The notes under the pieces: generated by a model | The model's database searches: none | What the model was told of the DNA's origin: nothing | Seen by the model: only the letters and a program-made list of their open reading frames with translations | Translations under genes and position numbers: made by a program | In this document: one piece after another, positions 27,030 to 38,698 of the stretch | Numbering within the stretch: the first letter of the stretch is position 1 | How the letters are laid out: each line of letters starts with the position of its first letter | DNA from: Allolobophora icterica | Lineage: Eukaryota > Annelida > Clitellata > Crassiclitellata > Lumbricidae | NCBI GenBank assembly: GCA_963556255.1 | Contig: OY744605.1 | Coordinates: forward strand, 69,522,693-69,586,692 | Reading direction: 5' to 3' | Length of the DNA: 64,000 bases

Positions 27030-27178
27030 CATGGGCATCCGCAGAAATTTTCCGGAGGCGGGAGGCAAATTTTTCTAAAGGGGCAAACTTTTTCCAGGGG
27101 GCAAATTGACGTTTTTGCATGGAAAATCTATTCACACATCCAGGGGGCAAATCCCCTCCCCTCCTTCGGACGCCCATG
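27030..27178. mobile_element. short hAT-type MITE (CATGGGCATCC ends)
   Basis: The left end CATGGGCATCCGCAG and the right end TTCGGACGCCCATG are inverted repeats. Flanks TGAGTTAC and TGAGACAC agree at 6 of 8. The interior repeats the word aggggcaaat. Non-coding. Confidence 0.55.
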
Positions 27179-27544
27179 TGAGACACTATGAGAGTTGAAC
27201 AGCCGTTGTTCGTGTGACCAGTCAAAGGGCCAAGTTCTCTAAAGCCACTCCATCACACTTGAGGCTCAACTACATATAAAGGGACTGACAGAGAAGACAC
27301 CTTCAGACAGTTTCCTTAAAAATATGAACATCCTTAATTACACTGCACATCTGTATAGATATTGGCAAATTGTAATCAGATGAAGCAACATGCATTTGCA
27401 TATTGCAAGAGTACACTTGCTGATGCACTGATACAGTGTAGGCCTACACACCAGGTCTCATGGCAGATGCTGGATAACAGCATCCTCCCAGTAAGAGAGG
27501 CTGCTGAAGCCATGAAGTGAAATGTAAATATATACGTTTTCCTA

Positions 27545-27645
27545 TGGTAACACACTGGCCGAGTGGCCTCACTCCTGTTAATTTTTCAATGAATTTACCA
27601 GGTGGTCTGCTGCCCATTTTGAATTGGTGCCACGCCATTTAAAAT
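27545..27645 (-). repeat. member of a repeat family also at 38.7, 39.5 and 51.7 kb
   Basis: Shares words with 38699-38815 (opposite orientation) and 39486-39600 (same orientation): gccacgccatttaaaa, a CTGCCC.TTT.AA word, ttaatttttcaatga, and GGCC.AGTGGCC. The order is conserved, so these are copies of one short interspersed repeat. I cannot name the family. Confidence 0.45.
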
Positions 27646-28207
27646 TTCCACATATAGACTATTGTTCTTATCAGACTAAACAAAAAAAGACCATTCTTGA
27701 TACTATATGTACTAAGTCAAAACCTGTATCAACTGATACTGTTTACCTGAATAGATTCCAGCCAAAAGTATTAATCAATTATACCTTCCCTTCTGCAGGA
27801 TTATTACTTGAATGGCATATCTTGATATTAATAGCACTCAGAAACTTCTCTAATCTTACAACATTAATCCAAAAATTTACACCATTGTAGTAAGACCACA
27901 GACATCTAAGACAACAATCAATAAGTTATAGAAGCTATTCAACATGAAGGTAACGAATGAGGGAATACTGTAGTACTGTAATACACATACAAAGACATGC
28001 ATTGCATATTGCTTTTGTTGTCAAGGTATTAAGCAAATGGCAACAGGAACATGAAATTGTACTGAATGGTTACTTGTAACAAGATATCGCGTTAAATGAC
28101 TGTGTGTATCATGGCACAAAGACAAGATCATCAAAGTATAAGGAAAACGAATTTAGTCAGGAAGACAATGCATTCTTGGTATCAAGATAAAGACCACAAA
28201 CATTGTA
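27646..28207. other. interior of the TAGAG-ended element, nothing recognised
   Basis: About 560 bp of AT-rich DNA between a short repeat and the SINE tail. The open frame at 27624-27890 (+) has no family resemblance I can name. Confidence 0.4.
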
Positions 28208-28252
28208 TTTTTATTTTTTTATTTTAATTTAATCCGGATATTTCTATAGCGC

Positions 28253-28684
28253 TGTCGCGGTCGACTCCTTCGATCGCAACGACGAACCAACGAAGGAACT
28301 ATTAAAAGATCTTTAATTAAAAATAAAGTCGATTAAGTGTAAAGTAAGTCAACTCGTCTATCAAATATCACAATCGTAGACAGCACACAGGTTGGCTGGT
28401 CTCGATTGAACGTCATACGATCAATGTTTCAACGTTTACAAATCTTCGTCAAAAGGCCCCCAATGTACATCAGGTCTATCTTATATAGAGTTCTCCCGGA
28501 TTCCAGAACGTTCTGTGACGTCACTGTACTTTTCCCTGGAAAGTCCTACTGAGCACGTATATCCTTGTTGCATGCACCGAATTAATGTTGACAGCTTGCT
28601 GCAGAAATTTCCGTGCGTTGTAAACAAGCTTGTTGACGCGTCGGTTTTCTTCCCTTGATGCATGCACCCGCGTAGACCACGACA
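28253..28684 (-). repeat. 3' LTR of the Gmr1-like element
   Basis: 432 bp, TG...CA ends (TGTCG/CGACA), preceded by AGCGC. It appears identical to the copy at 34168-34599. On the minus strand a purine-rich tract GGGCGGAGGGAA lies directly upstream (plus 28685-28696), as expected for the polypurine tract. Confidence 0.95.
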
Positions 28685-28879
28685 TTCCCTCCGCCCTCAG
28701 ATGATGACACGTCTTCAGCACCATCCCGAACGGGTCATCACGATCAAGCCGGGCCTCCAGACTCCATCTCGATACAGCATATACAACCAAAACAAAACAC
28801 ATCAGTTAGTCAACTTATCCACACAATTTGCGGGCTCGATCCTTGTGTGTCGGGCCATTTCCCCCCTTCACCATCCGAG

Positions 28880-31800
28880 TCACAACCGAGAGAGGAAATC
28901 AGCCACCGTGTTCTGACGTCCAGGACGATATCGAAAGTCCACGTTAAACTCTTGCAATGCTAACGCCCAACGAGTCAGTTTCGCACTCTTAGGGCTTGCA
29001 TCTGTGAGATAAGACAAAGGATTATGATCTGAATAAATGATTATCTTTGATAAGAATATCCATGACTTGAATCGTTTAAGTGCCCAAATTACTGCGAAAG
29101 CCTCTCTCTCAATTGTAGACCAATGCATCTGTGTATCTGTAAGTTTAAGACTAGCAAAAGCAATTGGTTTTTCTTGACCTTCTTCGGTCCACTGAAACAA
29201 GCAACACCCGACCGCGGTGGCACTTGCGTCAACACTTAAACCAAATTCCTTAGTGAAATCAATGGTATGCAACTGTGTAGCTTTACTGAGATCATCCTTT
29301 AACTTATCTAGTGCTTCTTGATGCTTTTGCTCCCAAGGCACCTTCGTAGGTATGTTATCTCGTGTCAAATCAGTTATTATCCGTGCTTTTTCAGCTAAAG
29401 CAGGTATAAAATTTCGAAAATAACTGAAAAAACCCATAACCTTTCTAACTTCTTTCTTTGTTGTTGGAGGATGGATATCATTGATCGTAGCGATCTTACC
29501 TGGATCAGGTTCAATACAACCTGACCCTACTATATGGCCAACAAACTTTATTTTGTTTTGTGCAAAATTACATTTTCTTAAATTCAAAGTGAGTCCTGCT
29601 TCCTCAATAGTTTGCAAGAATTTCTCTAGATGTTCTAAATGGTCATTCCAATTCATTGAAACCACTGCCATATCATCGACGAATGGTTCGGTAAAACTTC
29701 GCACTGGATGTAAAACTTGGGTCATAGCACGAATAAAGGTATTGCTAGCGGACTTGAGTCCAAACGGCATTCTTGTGAACTCAAAAAGTCCTGCATCACA
29801 TACGAATGCCGTAAGCCATCGATGTTCTTTCCGAACTGGAATTTGCCAATACCCCGATTTCGCGTCGAAAACACTAATAAACTTTGCCCGTCCCACCTTT
29901 TGTAAGATGTCAGCAATGTCTGGGGTCGGGTAACAATCACCTAGAGAATATTTGTTAACATGGCGATAATCAATTGCCAATCGAACGCCATTTTGACCTT
30001 TGGGTCCCTTTAAAACGCAAACTACCGGACTGGCCATTTCACTTTTCGATGGTCGAATGATGTCTAATGCCAACATTTCTTCTATCTGGCGTTGTACTTC
30101 AGGTTTAAGTAGCTCAGGTACTTTATATGCCCTTAAACGCTTAGGAGTGAAATCATGAGTTATCTTAATTTCATGTTCTAATACTGGACAATACCCAGGT
30201 TTATCCACAAATACTGCCGTGTGCCGATCCAAAACTTCAAAAAGTTGCTTCTGTTCCTCTTGCGAAAGATGCGCTATAATCAGAGGATCAATTCGCTTAC
30301 TCGGGCTTATTTGTTCACGTTCTTCCTGATCTACAACCTCTACTATACCAAATTCTTCATCTTGATCAACAATTACTGAACAGCTATTGATCATCGCTTG
30401 TTCGAGTCGTTCATGGTATCGCTTGATCTTATTTGCGTGTAAATGTCTTTGTTTTCCCTCTATTTCTACTATATAAGAATATGGGGATTTAACCTTGACT
30501 ACGGTAGCAGGTCCTTGCCATCGACTATAAAATTTAGAACTACCAAAATCTGGTGCTAATACTGCTACTTTATCTCCAACTTCGTATTTTCTGTCAGTAC
30601 TACGCAAGTTATAATAATCTGCATACCGCTTGGTTTCTATATCACTATAGTAATCTGCATAAACTTTCGCGAATTCGAGGTTTTCCTTCAGTGATTGGAG
30701 ATACTCTTCGGGTGATTTACCTAAGTTAAGAGGTACTTTTCGTTCGCCAGCCCACGATTCCTTCAACACACTAAGTGGACCCCGAGGAAGAGTTCCATAA
30801 ACCATAGTGAATGGCGAAATATGAGTCGTGCCTGAAGGTTTTTCTCTAAGGCTCCACAGAACAAACGGTAACAATTGGTGCCATCCACGAGGATCAGATT
30901 GAGCAAGCTTAAAGATCATGGTTTTCAAGCTTTGGTTGCATCTTTCAACCAATCCAGCTGCCTCAGGATGTCCAGGGGTATTAAATCTGGGACTACAACC
31001 CATTCGCCGCAAGAATTCTTTCGTCAAACGACTGGTAAAGTTGGTACCACAATCAGAACTGATGATCCTTGGAATAGAAAAAGTTGTAAAAACTTGCAAC
31101 AGAGCTTCACAAACTCCCTTTGCATTCAGCGATCTAAGAGGATACGCCATCGGCCAACGAGAAAATTTGTCCACCAGAACCAGAGCATAATTGTACTGGG
31201 GTTTCGATTTGTTGGATTCTCCAGTCACTACCATAGGGCCAATACAATCCATATTTAGATGGTTAAAACAGAGTTCATCCGCCCTCGGAATAGGAGTGAT
31301 CGGGACTCGATCTGCCACTTTAACTGGAGTTCTTAGTTGACAAATTTGACAAGACGCACAATATTCGCGAATCCTCTCATCCATTCTTGGAAACCAAAAG
31401 TTTAATTTGATCCTGGCTCTCGTTGCCTTAAAAGCCATGTGCCCAGCACATGGGGCATCGTGTGCTACTCGCAAGACAACCTCGATTCTATCTTCCGGTA
31501 AACATAATTGATTAACCTTATGTCCCATAATTTCCCCTTTGTGGTACAGGAGGTTATTATCTATAAAGAAATTATTTTTATTCTGTCTCGCTTGTTGCCA
31601 GCAAGATATAAGATTGTGACAATTCTGTTGCTCACGCAATAAAGTATCATTATTCGCTACTCCCTCATCAGACTTGAACTCTGTTGACTCAACATCAAGA
31701 AAATTATCTGAATCATCAACTAGTTGCTCCTGAGAATATTCATTCACTTCTGACGGCAAGGATTCGTTGCTGTTACTTTTCTCGATATTAACTTCTAAGT

Positions 31801-33643
31801 TATCTTCTTCTGCCCCTTTATTTATTTGTACACATCGATCTACGCCAGCTACCATCACTACATATTGCGAACTATCCCTTAATAGGTCCACAACATGGGG
31901 TGTCAGAATAACCCGTTCATTTAGTTCAGGGACTGCAGCGAACATGACGCACAAAGATGGCGCAATGTTCGTCGTTCCTTCCATTGAATTAGCTAATTTC
32001 ATTTGTAGGTATACTACATCTGCCTTACATCCTTCTCCCTGAAAACCAATTATATTAATCCGTTTAATCACGGGTAAGTTTAGTGACTCAATTAATTTCT
32101 TATCAATACAACAAATTTCTGCTCCTGAATCAGATAATGCTGGCTGAGAAGGGAGATCTTCAATCTGTACATTGATATACGACCTCTCGTGTAATCCATC
32201 AATACTATTCTCGTATACCCTTACAGCAGTTTCCAACCCTATTGGTTTAGAATTATCCAATAAATTCCCTTGCTTTACCTGTTCAGGTATCTCATGCAAC
32301 ACGTTGACCTTCTCAACAACTAAGTCGATCACTTCTTCAGTTGGGTTCCCAAATATACAAGTACTCACCTTTTTAGAACTTGGTTTGGTCTGGCACTCCC
32401 TTGCCCTATGACCCTTCTGATGACATAGGAAACAGAGACCCTTTACCTTGGCCTCCTCCTGAGACACCCTCGCACCTATCTTGGCTTCACCCCTTATTTC
32501 CGGTTTGGGAGACTTGGGTTGAGCTGTCTGGTTATTGACTTGAACATGTGGTTGACCTCTCGTCCAATTGTTATACTTCGGTGTCGGATGACTACGGCAT
32601 ACTAAGTCATTCCCACCATCATGCGACGCTACATAAATGTCAGCCGCATTAGCTATGTCTTCACAGCTCAACCACTCCTCTTTTTCTTGGGCCAAGATAT
32701 AATCTAAACAAGCCTTCGACAAGGACTCCTTAAGCCGATCCGCAACCAATAAACTTACAAGTTTATCAAACTCATCAGTTATCTTTCTACTTTTCAAATA
32801 ATACATAAGAGCCACACGCAATTTGGATGAATAGATCGTAAATGATTCGTCCGATGCTTTGTGCAACGACCAAAATCGGGCTCTAAGATTTGAAGGGCTT
32901 ATCTTAAACTCCCTTAGCAAAAACTCCTTCAGGAATTTGTAGTCATGGAGCTGTGCCTCAGTAAGGCGCATGGTTAATGCCTTAGCTCTTTCACTTAAAA
33001 TGGCTAGCAATAATTTTGCTCTAACATCTTCATCCACCTCATACACATTAAACAAACCATCCAAGTGATCAAAGAAACCTGGAATTTCTATAGGGTCGGA
33101 AGGAAATTTCCAAAGAATATTCTTGAGGGCATCACTATAACGCTTAGTACGACTTGCTAAAGAATCTCTAACATTTCGTTCTTCCTGCTTTTCCTTCCTC
33201 TCCCTTTCTTCTTTCTCTTTCCGTTCCTTCTTTTCTCTTTCTTCTTTCTCTTTCCGTTCCTTCTTTTCTTCCTCTCTCCTCTTTTCCTCCCTTTCTTCCT
33301 TCTCCTTCCGTTCCTCCCTTTCTCTTTCTTCCTTCTCCTTCCGTTCCTCCCTTTCTCTTTCTTCCTTCTCCCTTTGTTCTTTCTTTTGTTCTTCATATTT
33401 ACGGATTTCGAACTCCAGACGGCGCTTCTGCAGCTCGTAATCCACTCCTGTTGGAGATATTGGACTACCCTTAAATTCCTCTTCCTCTTTTCCAATCTCC
33501 CTGGCCCATTCTTCCATTAATTGATTTCGATCCCATGACATAACATCATCTTCGTCCCTTCCTGCCTTCATAAGATACACCCTAAGGCGCTCAGACGACA
33601 TTTTGCGAATATTCGCTTGCATCTCTGTTGTCAACGCTTCCAT
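28880..33643 (-). CDS. gag-pol polyprotein of the Gmr1-like retrotransposon (PR-INT-RT-RH order)
   Basis: A single uninterrupted frame of 1587 codons starting at ATG 33643 (MEALTTEMQANIR). Domains in order: a Glu/Lys/Arg-rich coiled-coil-like stretch (about 75-165), a gag capsid-like region, a zinc knuckle CLFCHQKGHRAREC (about 401-414), an aspartic protease site LSDSGAEICC (about 505), an HHCC integrase zinc finger ending CASCQIC (about 726-768), and the integrase core with MDCIGPM, SSDCGTNF and GLVERCNQS (D-35-E spacing). A GPY/F-like SRWQGPATVV segment follows, then reverse transcriptase with PFVDDMA (about 1321), then RNase H with SVDASATAVG, EREAFAVIWAL and YSDHNPL, ending DFLSRL. All catalytic acidic residues that I can place are present. 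In ordinary gypsy elements the integrase follows RNase H; here it precedes RT. Gag and pol share one frame without a visible frameshift. Confidence 0.95.
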   Translation of the reverse strand: MEALTTEMQANIRKMSSERLRVYLMKAGRDEDDVMSWDRNQLMEEWAREIGKEEEEFKGSPISPTGVDYELQKRRLEFEIRKYEEQKKEQREKEEREREERKEKEEREREERKEKEEREEKRREEEKKERKEKEEREKKERKEKEERERKEKQEERNVRDSLASRTKRYSDALKNILWKFPSDPIEIPGFFDHLDGLFNVYEVDEDVRAKLLLAILSERAKALTMRLTEAQLHDYKFLKEFLLREFKISPSNLRARFWSLHKASDESFTIYSSKLRVALMYYLKSRKITDEFDKLVSLLVADRLKESLSKACLDYILAQEKEEWLSCEDIANAADIYVASHDGGNDLVCRSHPTPKYNNWTRGQPHVQVNNQTAQPKSPKPEIRGEAKIGARVSQEEAKVKGLCFLCHQKGHRARECQTKPSSKKVSTCIFGNPTEEVIDLVVEKVNVLHEIPEQVKQGNLLDNSKPIGLETAVRVYENSIDGLHERSYINVQIEDLPSQPALSDSGAEICCIDKKLIESLNLPVIKRINIIGFQGEGCKADVVYLQMKLANSMEGTTNIAPSLCVMFAAVPELNERVILTPHVVDLLRDSSQYVVMVAGVDRCVQINKGAEEDNLEVNIEKSNSNESLPSEVNEYSQEQLVDDSDNFLDVESTEFKSDEGVANNDTLLREQQNCHNLISCWQQARQNKNNFFIDNNLLYHKGEIMGHKVNQLCLPEDRIEVVLRVAHDAPCAGHMAFKATRARIKLNFWFPRMDERIREYCASCQICQLRTPVKVADRVPITPIPRADELCFNHLNMDCIGPMVVTGESNKSKPQYNYALVLVDKFSRWPMAYPLRSLNAKGVCEALLQVFTTFSIPRIISSDCGTNFTSRLTKEFLRRMGCSPRFNTPGHPEAAGLVERCNQSLKTMIFKLAQSDPRGWHQLLPFVLWSLREKPSGTTHISPFTMVYGTLPRGPLSVLKESWAGERKVPLNLGKSPEEYLQSLKENLEFAKVYADYYSDIETKRYADYYNLRSTDRKYEVGDKVAVLAPDFGSSKFYSRWQGPATVVKVKSPYSYIVEIEGKQRHLHANKIKRYHERLEQAMINSCSVIVDQDEEFGIVEVVDQEEREQISPSKRIDPLIIAHLSQEEQKQLFEVLDRHTAVFVDKPGYCPVLEHEIKITHDFTPKRLRAYKVPELLKPEVQRQIEEMLALDIIRPSKSEMASPVVCVLKGPKGQNGVRLAIDYRHVNKYSLGDCYPTPDIADILQKVGRAKFISVFDAKSGYWQIPVRKEHRWLTAFVCDAGLFEFTRMPFGLKSASNTFIRAMTQVLHPVRSFTEPFVDDMAVVSMNWNDHLEHLEKFLQTIEEAGLTLNLRKCNFAQNKIKFVGHIVGSGCIEPDPGKIATINDIHPPTTKKEVRKVMGFFSYFRNFIPALAEKARIITDLTRDNIPTKVPWEQKHQEALDKLKDDLSKATQLHTIDFTKEFGLSVDASATAVGCCLFQWTEEGQEKPIAFASLKLTDTQMHWSTIEREAFAVIWALKRFKSWIFLSKIIIYSDHNPLSYLTDASPKSAKLTRWALALQEFNVDFRYRPGRQNTVADFLSRL

Positions 33644-34167
33644 TTTTACAAACAGTCAGTCAACAACAATCAACAAAAAAAACAGACACCACGCGGCAAA
33701 CCCGCCACACAAAAGGAAAATTCCACAACCCAAAGTGCAACTATGCAGTATCCAAAGAAGTACACTCGCCAAGTACACAAAAGCTATACAAGCTCACGCA
33801 AGTCTGGCCTCGATCACAACAATGGATCAAATTGCAAAGAAATAATCAGCAGATATTGAAAGAGAAACAATGGCTGCCTCCCACTCGGCTGCAACTCCAC
33901 TCTCTTTTCTCCTTCTCAGCCACGACAACACCTAGGATCTTACCCGTATGTTGACTGCTGTCTTCTGCTGTCTCAGCCGAACGACGCACTTCGTCCGTCC
34001 GACTGTCGTATGCCGATTCACCCGTCTCCCACGGTAGAAAGGCGTCTCGATCCGCTCGCTGTCTGGAACAGACCGTCTCTTGATCCTCCGGGTTGACTCC
34101 TTCCTCCGTCGGCTCGCGTCTTCTTCACCGGATCCAACACCGATGATCCCACTTCTGACACCAATAA
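33644..34167 (-). other. 5' leader of the Gmr1-like element with primer binding site
   Basis: The untranslated leader lies between the 5' LTR and the gag start. On the minus strand TGGTGTCAGAAGTGGGA (plus 34147-34163) begins four bases inside the LTR. It is complementary to the 3' end of an animal leucine tRNA (CAA type, from memory), so it is the probable primer binding site. Confidence 0.75.
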
Positions 34168-34599
34168 TGTCGCGGTCGACTCCTTCGATCGCAACGACGA
34201 ACCAACGAAGGAACTATTAAAAGATCTTTAATTAAAAATAAAGTCGATTAAGTGTAAAGTAAGTCAACTCGTCTATCAAATATCACAATCGTAGACAGCA
34301 CACAGGTTGGCTGGTCTCGATTGAACGTCATACGATCAATGTTTCAACGTTTACAAATCTTCGTCAAAAGGCCCCCAATGTACATCAGGTCTATCTTATA
34401 TAGAGTTCTCCCGGATTCCAGAACGTTCTGTGACGTCACTGTACTTTTCCCTGGAAAGTCCTACTGAGCACGTATATCCTTGTTGCATGCACCGAATTAA
34501 TGTTGACAGCTTGCTGCAGAAATTTCCGTGCGTTGTAAACAAGCTTGTTGACGCGTCGGTTTTCTTCCCTTGATGCATGCACCCGCGTAGACCACGACA
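34168..34599 (-). repeat. 5' LTR of the Gmr1-like element
   Basis: 432 bp, seemingly identical to the LTR at 28253-28684, and followed on the plus strand by the AGCGC duplication at 34600-34604. It should hold the promoter for minus-strand transcription. I did not assign a TATA box. Confidence 0.95.
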
Positions 34600-35667
34600 A
34601 GCGCCTCTCGAAGTCAACTACTACTCAGAGGCGCTCCCGACTACAGCATTTGATACTGTGCCGGAATTTTCACGCCGAAGCGCCACGAGCAATTGCGAGT
34701 GAAGGACTTGCCCAAGGTCCGTACGCAGCGGCTAGAGTAATCAGCTATGTTCACTCTTTATCTTCTTCATTAACACACGAGTTCCTACCAATCAAAGTGC
34801 CATTTCTGAGAATAGTTTGCTTATCTTTGCAATATCATGCAAAACATGAAAAATGCAACAATAACAATTAAGCATATCAAACTGGCATCGGCGGCGCGCC
34901 GACAGATTGTCGGCGGCGGCGGCGGCGGCGCGCCGACAAACAAAAATCGGCGGCGGCGGCGCCCACGAAATGTCGGCGGCGGCGGCGCAGCGCGGCCGGC
35001 GCAGGGCTCTACTGCAGAAGCGTGCTCTGAGAATTACATGCAATGCGCCCCCGAGAGCATACACTAAAAATTTGTACCTGAATTTGGGTATCCTGCCCCT
35101 TGAAAATATAAACAAATTACAGGTAGGGCTATTTATGTATAAGTTCCATATGCATTTGTTACCCAAAAGCTTTGATGGCTGGTTTTATACAAACTCCACA
35201 GTGCACACTAATCAAACGCGTTCCTCAAACAAATATGATCACCAACACTGCATACGCACTAACATCAGGAAAGTATTAGAAACTATGGACCGGTGCTTTG
35301 GAATTCACTGCAAAATGAGCTCACCCTCCTCCCCACTCCGCATCAGTTTAAGAACAGGTTTAAAGCGCATCTTATGTCTAAAATAAACTAGAGATTATAT
35401 TGGACTTGAACTGTGGTAAGCAAGTTTCTCTGCTGTTGAATCGAGTAAAGTGCTTGTAAGCTCCTGATTGTAGAACTGGTCAATAGAAATGTTTCGCTGC
35501 CAAACAAAATGAAGAAATTTTTTAAATAAACAACATTGATGGTCATGTTTCATATTTAAAATCTGTATGAAATATAAATATTGTCAAAACGATGTGTAAT
35601 TGCTAATCATTGCATAAATTAGACTGACTGTTACACACTTGTATTAGGGCTTCCTTGTTAGCGGAAC

Positions 35668-35844
35668 CAGTGCTCGAAATGGACCGGAACGCACCGGAAC
35701 GTCGTTCCGGTTCGTCAAATGAATTAGCGTTTCCGTTCCGGTTCGTCAAATGAATTATTGTGGAAAATACTATGAAATTAACGTGAATGCTCCCATATCT
35801 TTGACTAGCGTTCCGTTTCGTAAAATTTTCCATTTCGAGCACTG
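35668..35844. mobile_element. hAT-type MITE, duplication AGCGGAAC
   Basis: Ends CAGTGCTCGAAATGGA and TCCATTTCGAGCACTG are nearly perfect inverted repeats. Identical AGCGGAAC flanks it at 35660-35667 and 35845-35852. The 177-bp element contains a direct repeat of gttccggttcgtcaaatgaatta. It is inserted in the 3' UTR of the LINE. Confidence 0.88.
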
Positions 35845-35952
35845 AGCGGAACCTTAGGTTCCTTAGGGTATTACCCTTTGTCACTGAAACTGTATGTGAA
35901 CAATAGCCTATGTAAACATTGTTTACTTGGAAATGAGGCAGTGAACAATAAA

Positions 35953-36294
<342 letters not shown>

Positions 36295-36332
36295 ATAACG
36301 GAAACCAAACTAAAACGCCCAACGAAAACCTA

Positions 36333-37004
36333 TAGGCTTAGCTGTAGGACCATCGCCATTATTGGTCTTCATCATTTCATGATTTATCGAACATAGCTCC
36401 ACCAGCCCACCACCTCCCGAAGTAATTAATCCGGACGCACTCGGGCGACAGGCTAACATTTCCTGGCAGCTAACCAATGATGCCAATCGTTTAAGAGATA
36501 AACCCAACGGCCAGCGCTAGTGATCATCCCAGCTCCCAAGTTCCCATTCCCAGCGGCCGCAGCGTTTCTAATTGGTGCTAATTGAACGCATCAGTTATAA
36601 CCCAAGTTGCCAACGGACGCAGTAGGCCAGTAGCCCCAACTCATTATCGTTAAATCTTTTGCAATGATGAGTCATTAAGAACCACGGAACCACCGTCATT
36701 ACTCGATCTGTGAAACGTCCATCCCGCTACACCGGCTACAGTTAGTCTTTAGAATCACGTAATTTACTATTTTTTAGTCGGCAGTTTGTGCGGTTATATG
36801 ACTTACATCGAAGCTCGTTATCTTCAACTGTTAGAATTTGCCAATGTGTCGAAACTAAATTTAACAGTCATTTAAAGGCTAAACATGTAGGCCTACATAG
36901 CCTATGTGCATGGAATACTACCATATCTTGCTAATTGCCTTTTGTAATATATTAATGTAGCCTACATTCACGAAGGCTAAGTATCAGACTATCAGTGACC
37001 AAAT
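36333..37004. other. interior of the outermost repeat or unique DNA, no gene seen
   Basis: About 670 bp without recognised coding sequence, between the LINE target duplication and the resumption of AACTAAAAC words at 37005. It may be the internal region of the outer element. Confidence 0.4.
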
Positions 37005-37423
37005 AACTGAAACTATAACTAAAACGAAAACTAAAACTGAAACTAGGAGGTTTCAGTTTTTATTAACTATAGGTCTAACTAAAACTAAAAGTAAAACTTG
37101 ATGTAAAAACGAAAACTAATAATAACTAAAACACCTAGCACGGGAAACTAATAGGCGTAGGCCTAATAACTGAAACTAAAACTCGAGGCAAAACTAAAAC
37201 ATCACTAACGTGATTACTAAAGTCGCAATTTCGTGAATAGGACCTTGACAATGTAAAATTTAATTTTATTTAAAAAACCTACAGTGAATCAACTGGGCGA
37301 GATCCTTCACTACGCTGCGCGCTGATTATGTGGCACACTAATTAGGCCTATAGTTCCCGTGTAGAGCCACACGACTGGTGTGCGAACCGGGATCTTCACA
37401 AGCCTTCGAAGTATAATTACGCG

Positions 37424-37977
37424 CAGTGGCGGCGATCTTGTCTGAGAGGGGGGGGGGGACAAAGTCGGCCGTGGTCTGACCGATGACCTTTTTTTATAGG
37501 AATTCATCTTCACAAAAATGTTTTTTACTTTTTTCTCCAGAGAACTTTTGATAACTTCTTTACGAATACATGTCCCAAAAGTTTATGACCTTTTTTTAGT
37601 CATTGACCTCTTTTACAGCTTTTTGAAGGCTCTCGCTTATTGAAGGGTCTCGCAACTACTATATCATTACCTTTTTTATAACTTCATCCCCACCAACAAT
37701 GTGAAGACCTTTTTGGAACTTCTTCTTGGAAAAAATTTTTATGACCTTTTTCTTCTTACTTTCTGAGAATTTGTGGGGGGGGGGCACTTCTCCTCAAAAA
37801 TTTTCTTTTTACCTCATCTCGTCAAACAAGGCTGTGAAAACCCTCACACACAATTACATTTGTTGCCCGTTTTTTGGTGTTTCTTCAAAATTTGGAGGGA
37901 CAGATGTATGGCGTGTCCCCCACTCTTAAAGGTGGGGGGGACATGTCCCCCCTCGACCCCCTAGATCGCCGCCCATG
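37424..37977. mobile_element. hAT-type element (CAGTGGCGGCG ends)
   Basis: The left end CAGTGGCGGCGATCTTG and the right end CTAGATCGCCGCCCATG are inverted repeats, flanked by ATTACGCG (37416-37423) and ATTACACG (37978-37985), 7 of 8 identical. G-runs near the left end and gacatgtcccccc near the right end are typical subterminal sequence. 554 bp, no transposase recognised. Confidence 0.75.
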
Positions 37978-38305
37978 ATTACACGGTACATCGACTCCCG
38001 GCCGATGCAGCAGTCAGAATGTGTGACCGACCACCATTTTGAAAATGAGCTTTTACACGTCGATGCACCGGAATCCATCACATAAAATATTTTTTAAACG
38101 TTACAACAACATCGAGGACTTCATTAGAATTAACAATATTATTTTTAGCGTTTATTTCAGCTTAAATCTATAATTCAAGATTGCACTTTCAAAATGGCGT
38201 CACCCCAAAAACAAGTCAGCAGTTAGCAACGCGAGTCGACGTGCTGTGTACATATTTATACTGTACTGTTAGCACGTTCCGTATACGAGGACCTTAATCG
38301 TAATG

Positions 38306-38690
<385 letters not shown>

Positions 38691-38698
38691 ATGGACCC

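Larger units (their letters stand above)
28253..34599 (-). mobile_element. full-length Gmr1-like Ty3/gypsy LTR retrotransposon
   Basis: Two 432-bp direct repeats (28253-28684 and 34168-34599) start TGTCG and end CGACA, and are flanked by AGCGC target duplications at 28248-28252 and 34600-34604. Read on the minus strand, a primer binding site follows the 5' LTR and a polypurine tract precedes the 3' LTR. One long frame encodes gag, protease, integrase, reverse transcriptase and RNase H in that order. Integrase before RT within a gypsy-type pol is the hallmark of the Gmr1-like group known from deuterostomes. By eye I see no difference between the LTRs and no disruption of the frame, so insertion was recent. 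Confidence 0.95.
28208..34738 (-). repeat. tRNA-type SINE copy, split by the LTR retrotransposon
   Basis: 28208-28252 (T-rich tail, then ccggatatttctatagcgc) and 34600-34738 (gcgcctctcgaag to gcggctaga) together reproduce the body of the SINE at 53849-54091, with only a few visible differences. The break is exactly at the LTR element, whose target duplication AGCGC is part of the SINE. The tRNA-like head is missing in this copy (5' truncation at about 34738). Confidence 0.75.
26862..35011. mobile_element. TAGAG-ended hAT-like element inserted in the LINE
   Basis: The left end TAGAGCCCTGCGCCG and the right end CGGCGCAGGGCTCTA are perfect 15-bp inverted repeats, flanked by identical CTGCAGAA at 26854-26861 and 35012-35019. 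Removing the element rejoins the LINE reading frame (QNRALR / QKRALR). Both ends carry a GC-rich subterminal block of CGGCGGCGG and CGCGCCGAC words (26885-27005 and 34887-34995) in the same orientation. Excluding the LTR element inside, it is about 1.8 kb. I found no transposase frame. Confidence 0.8.
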
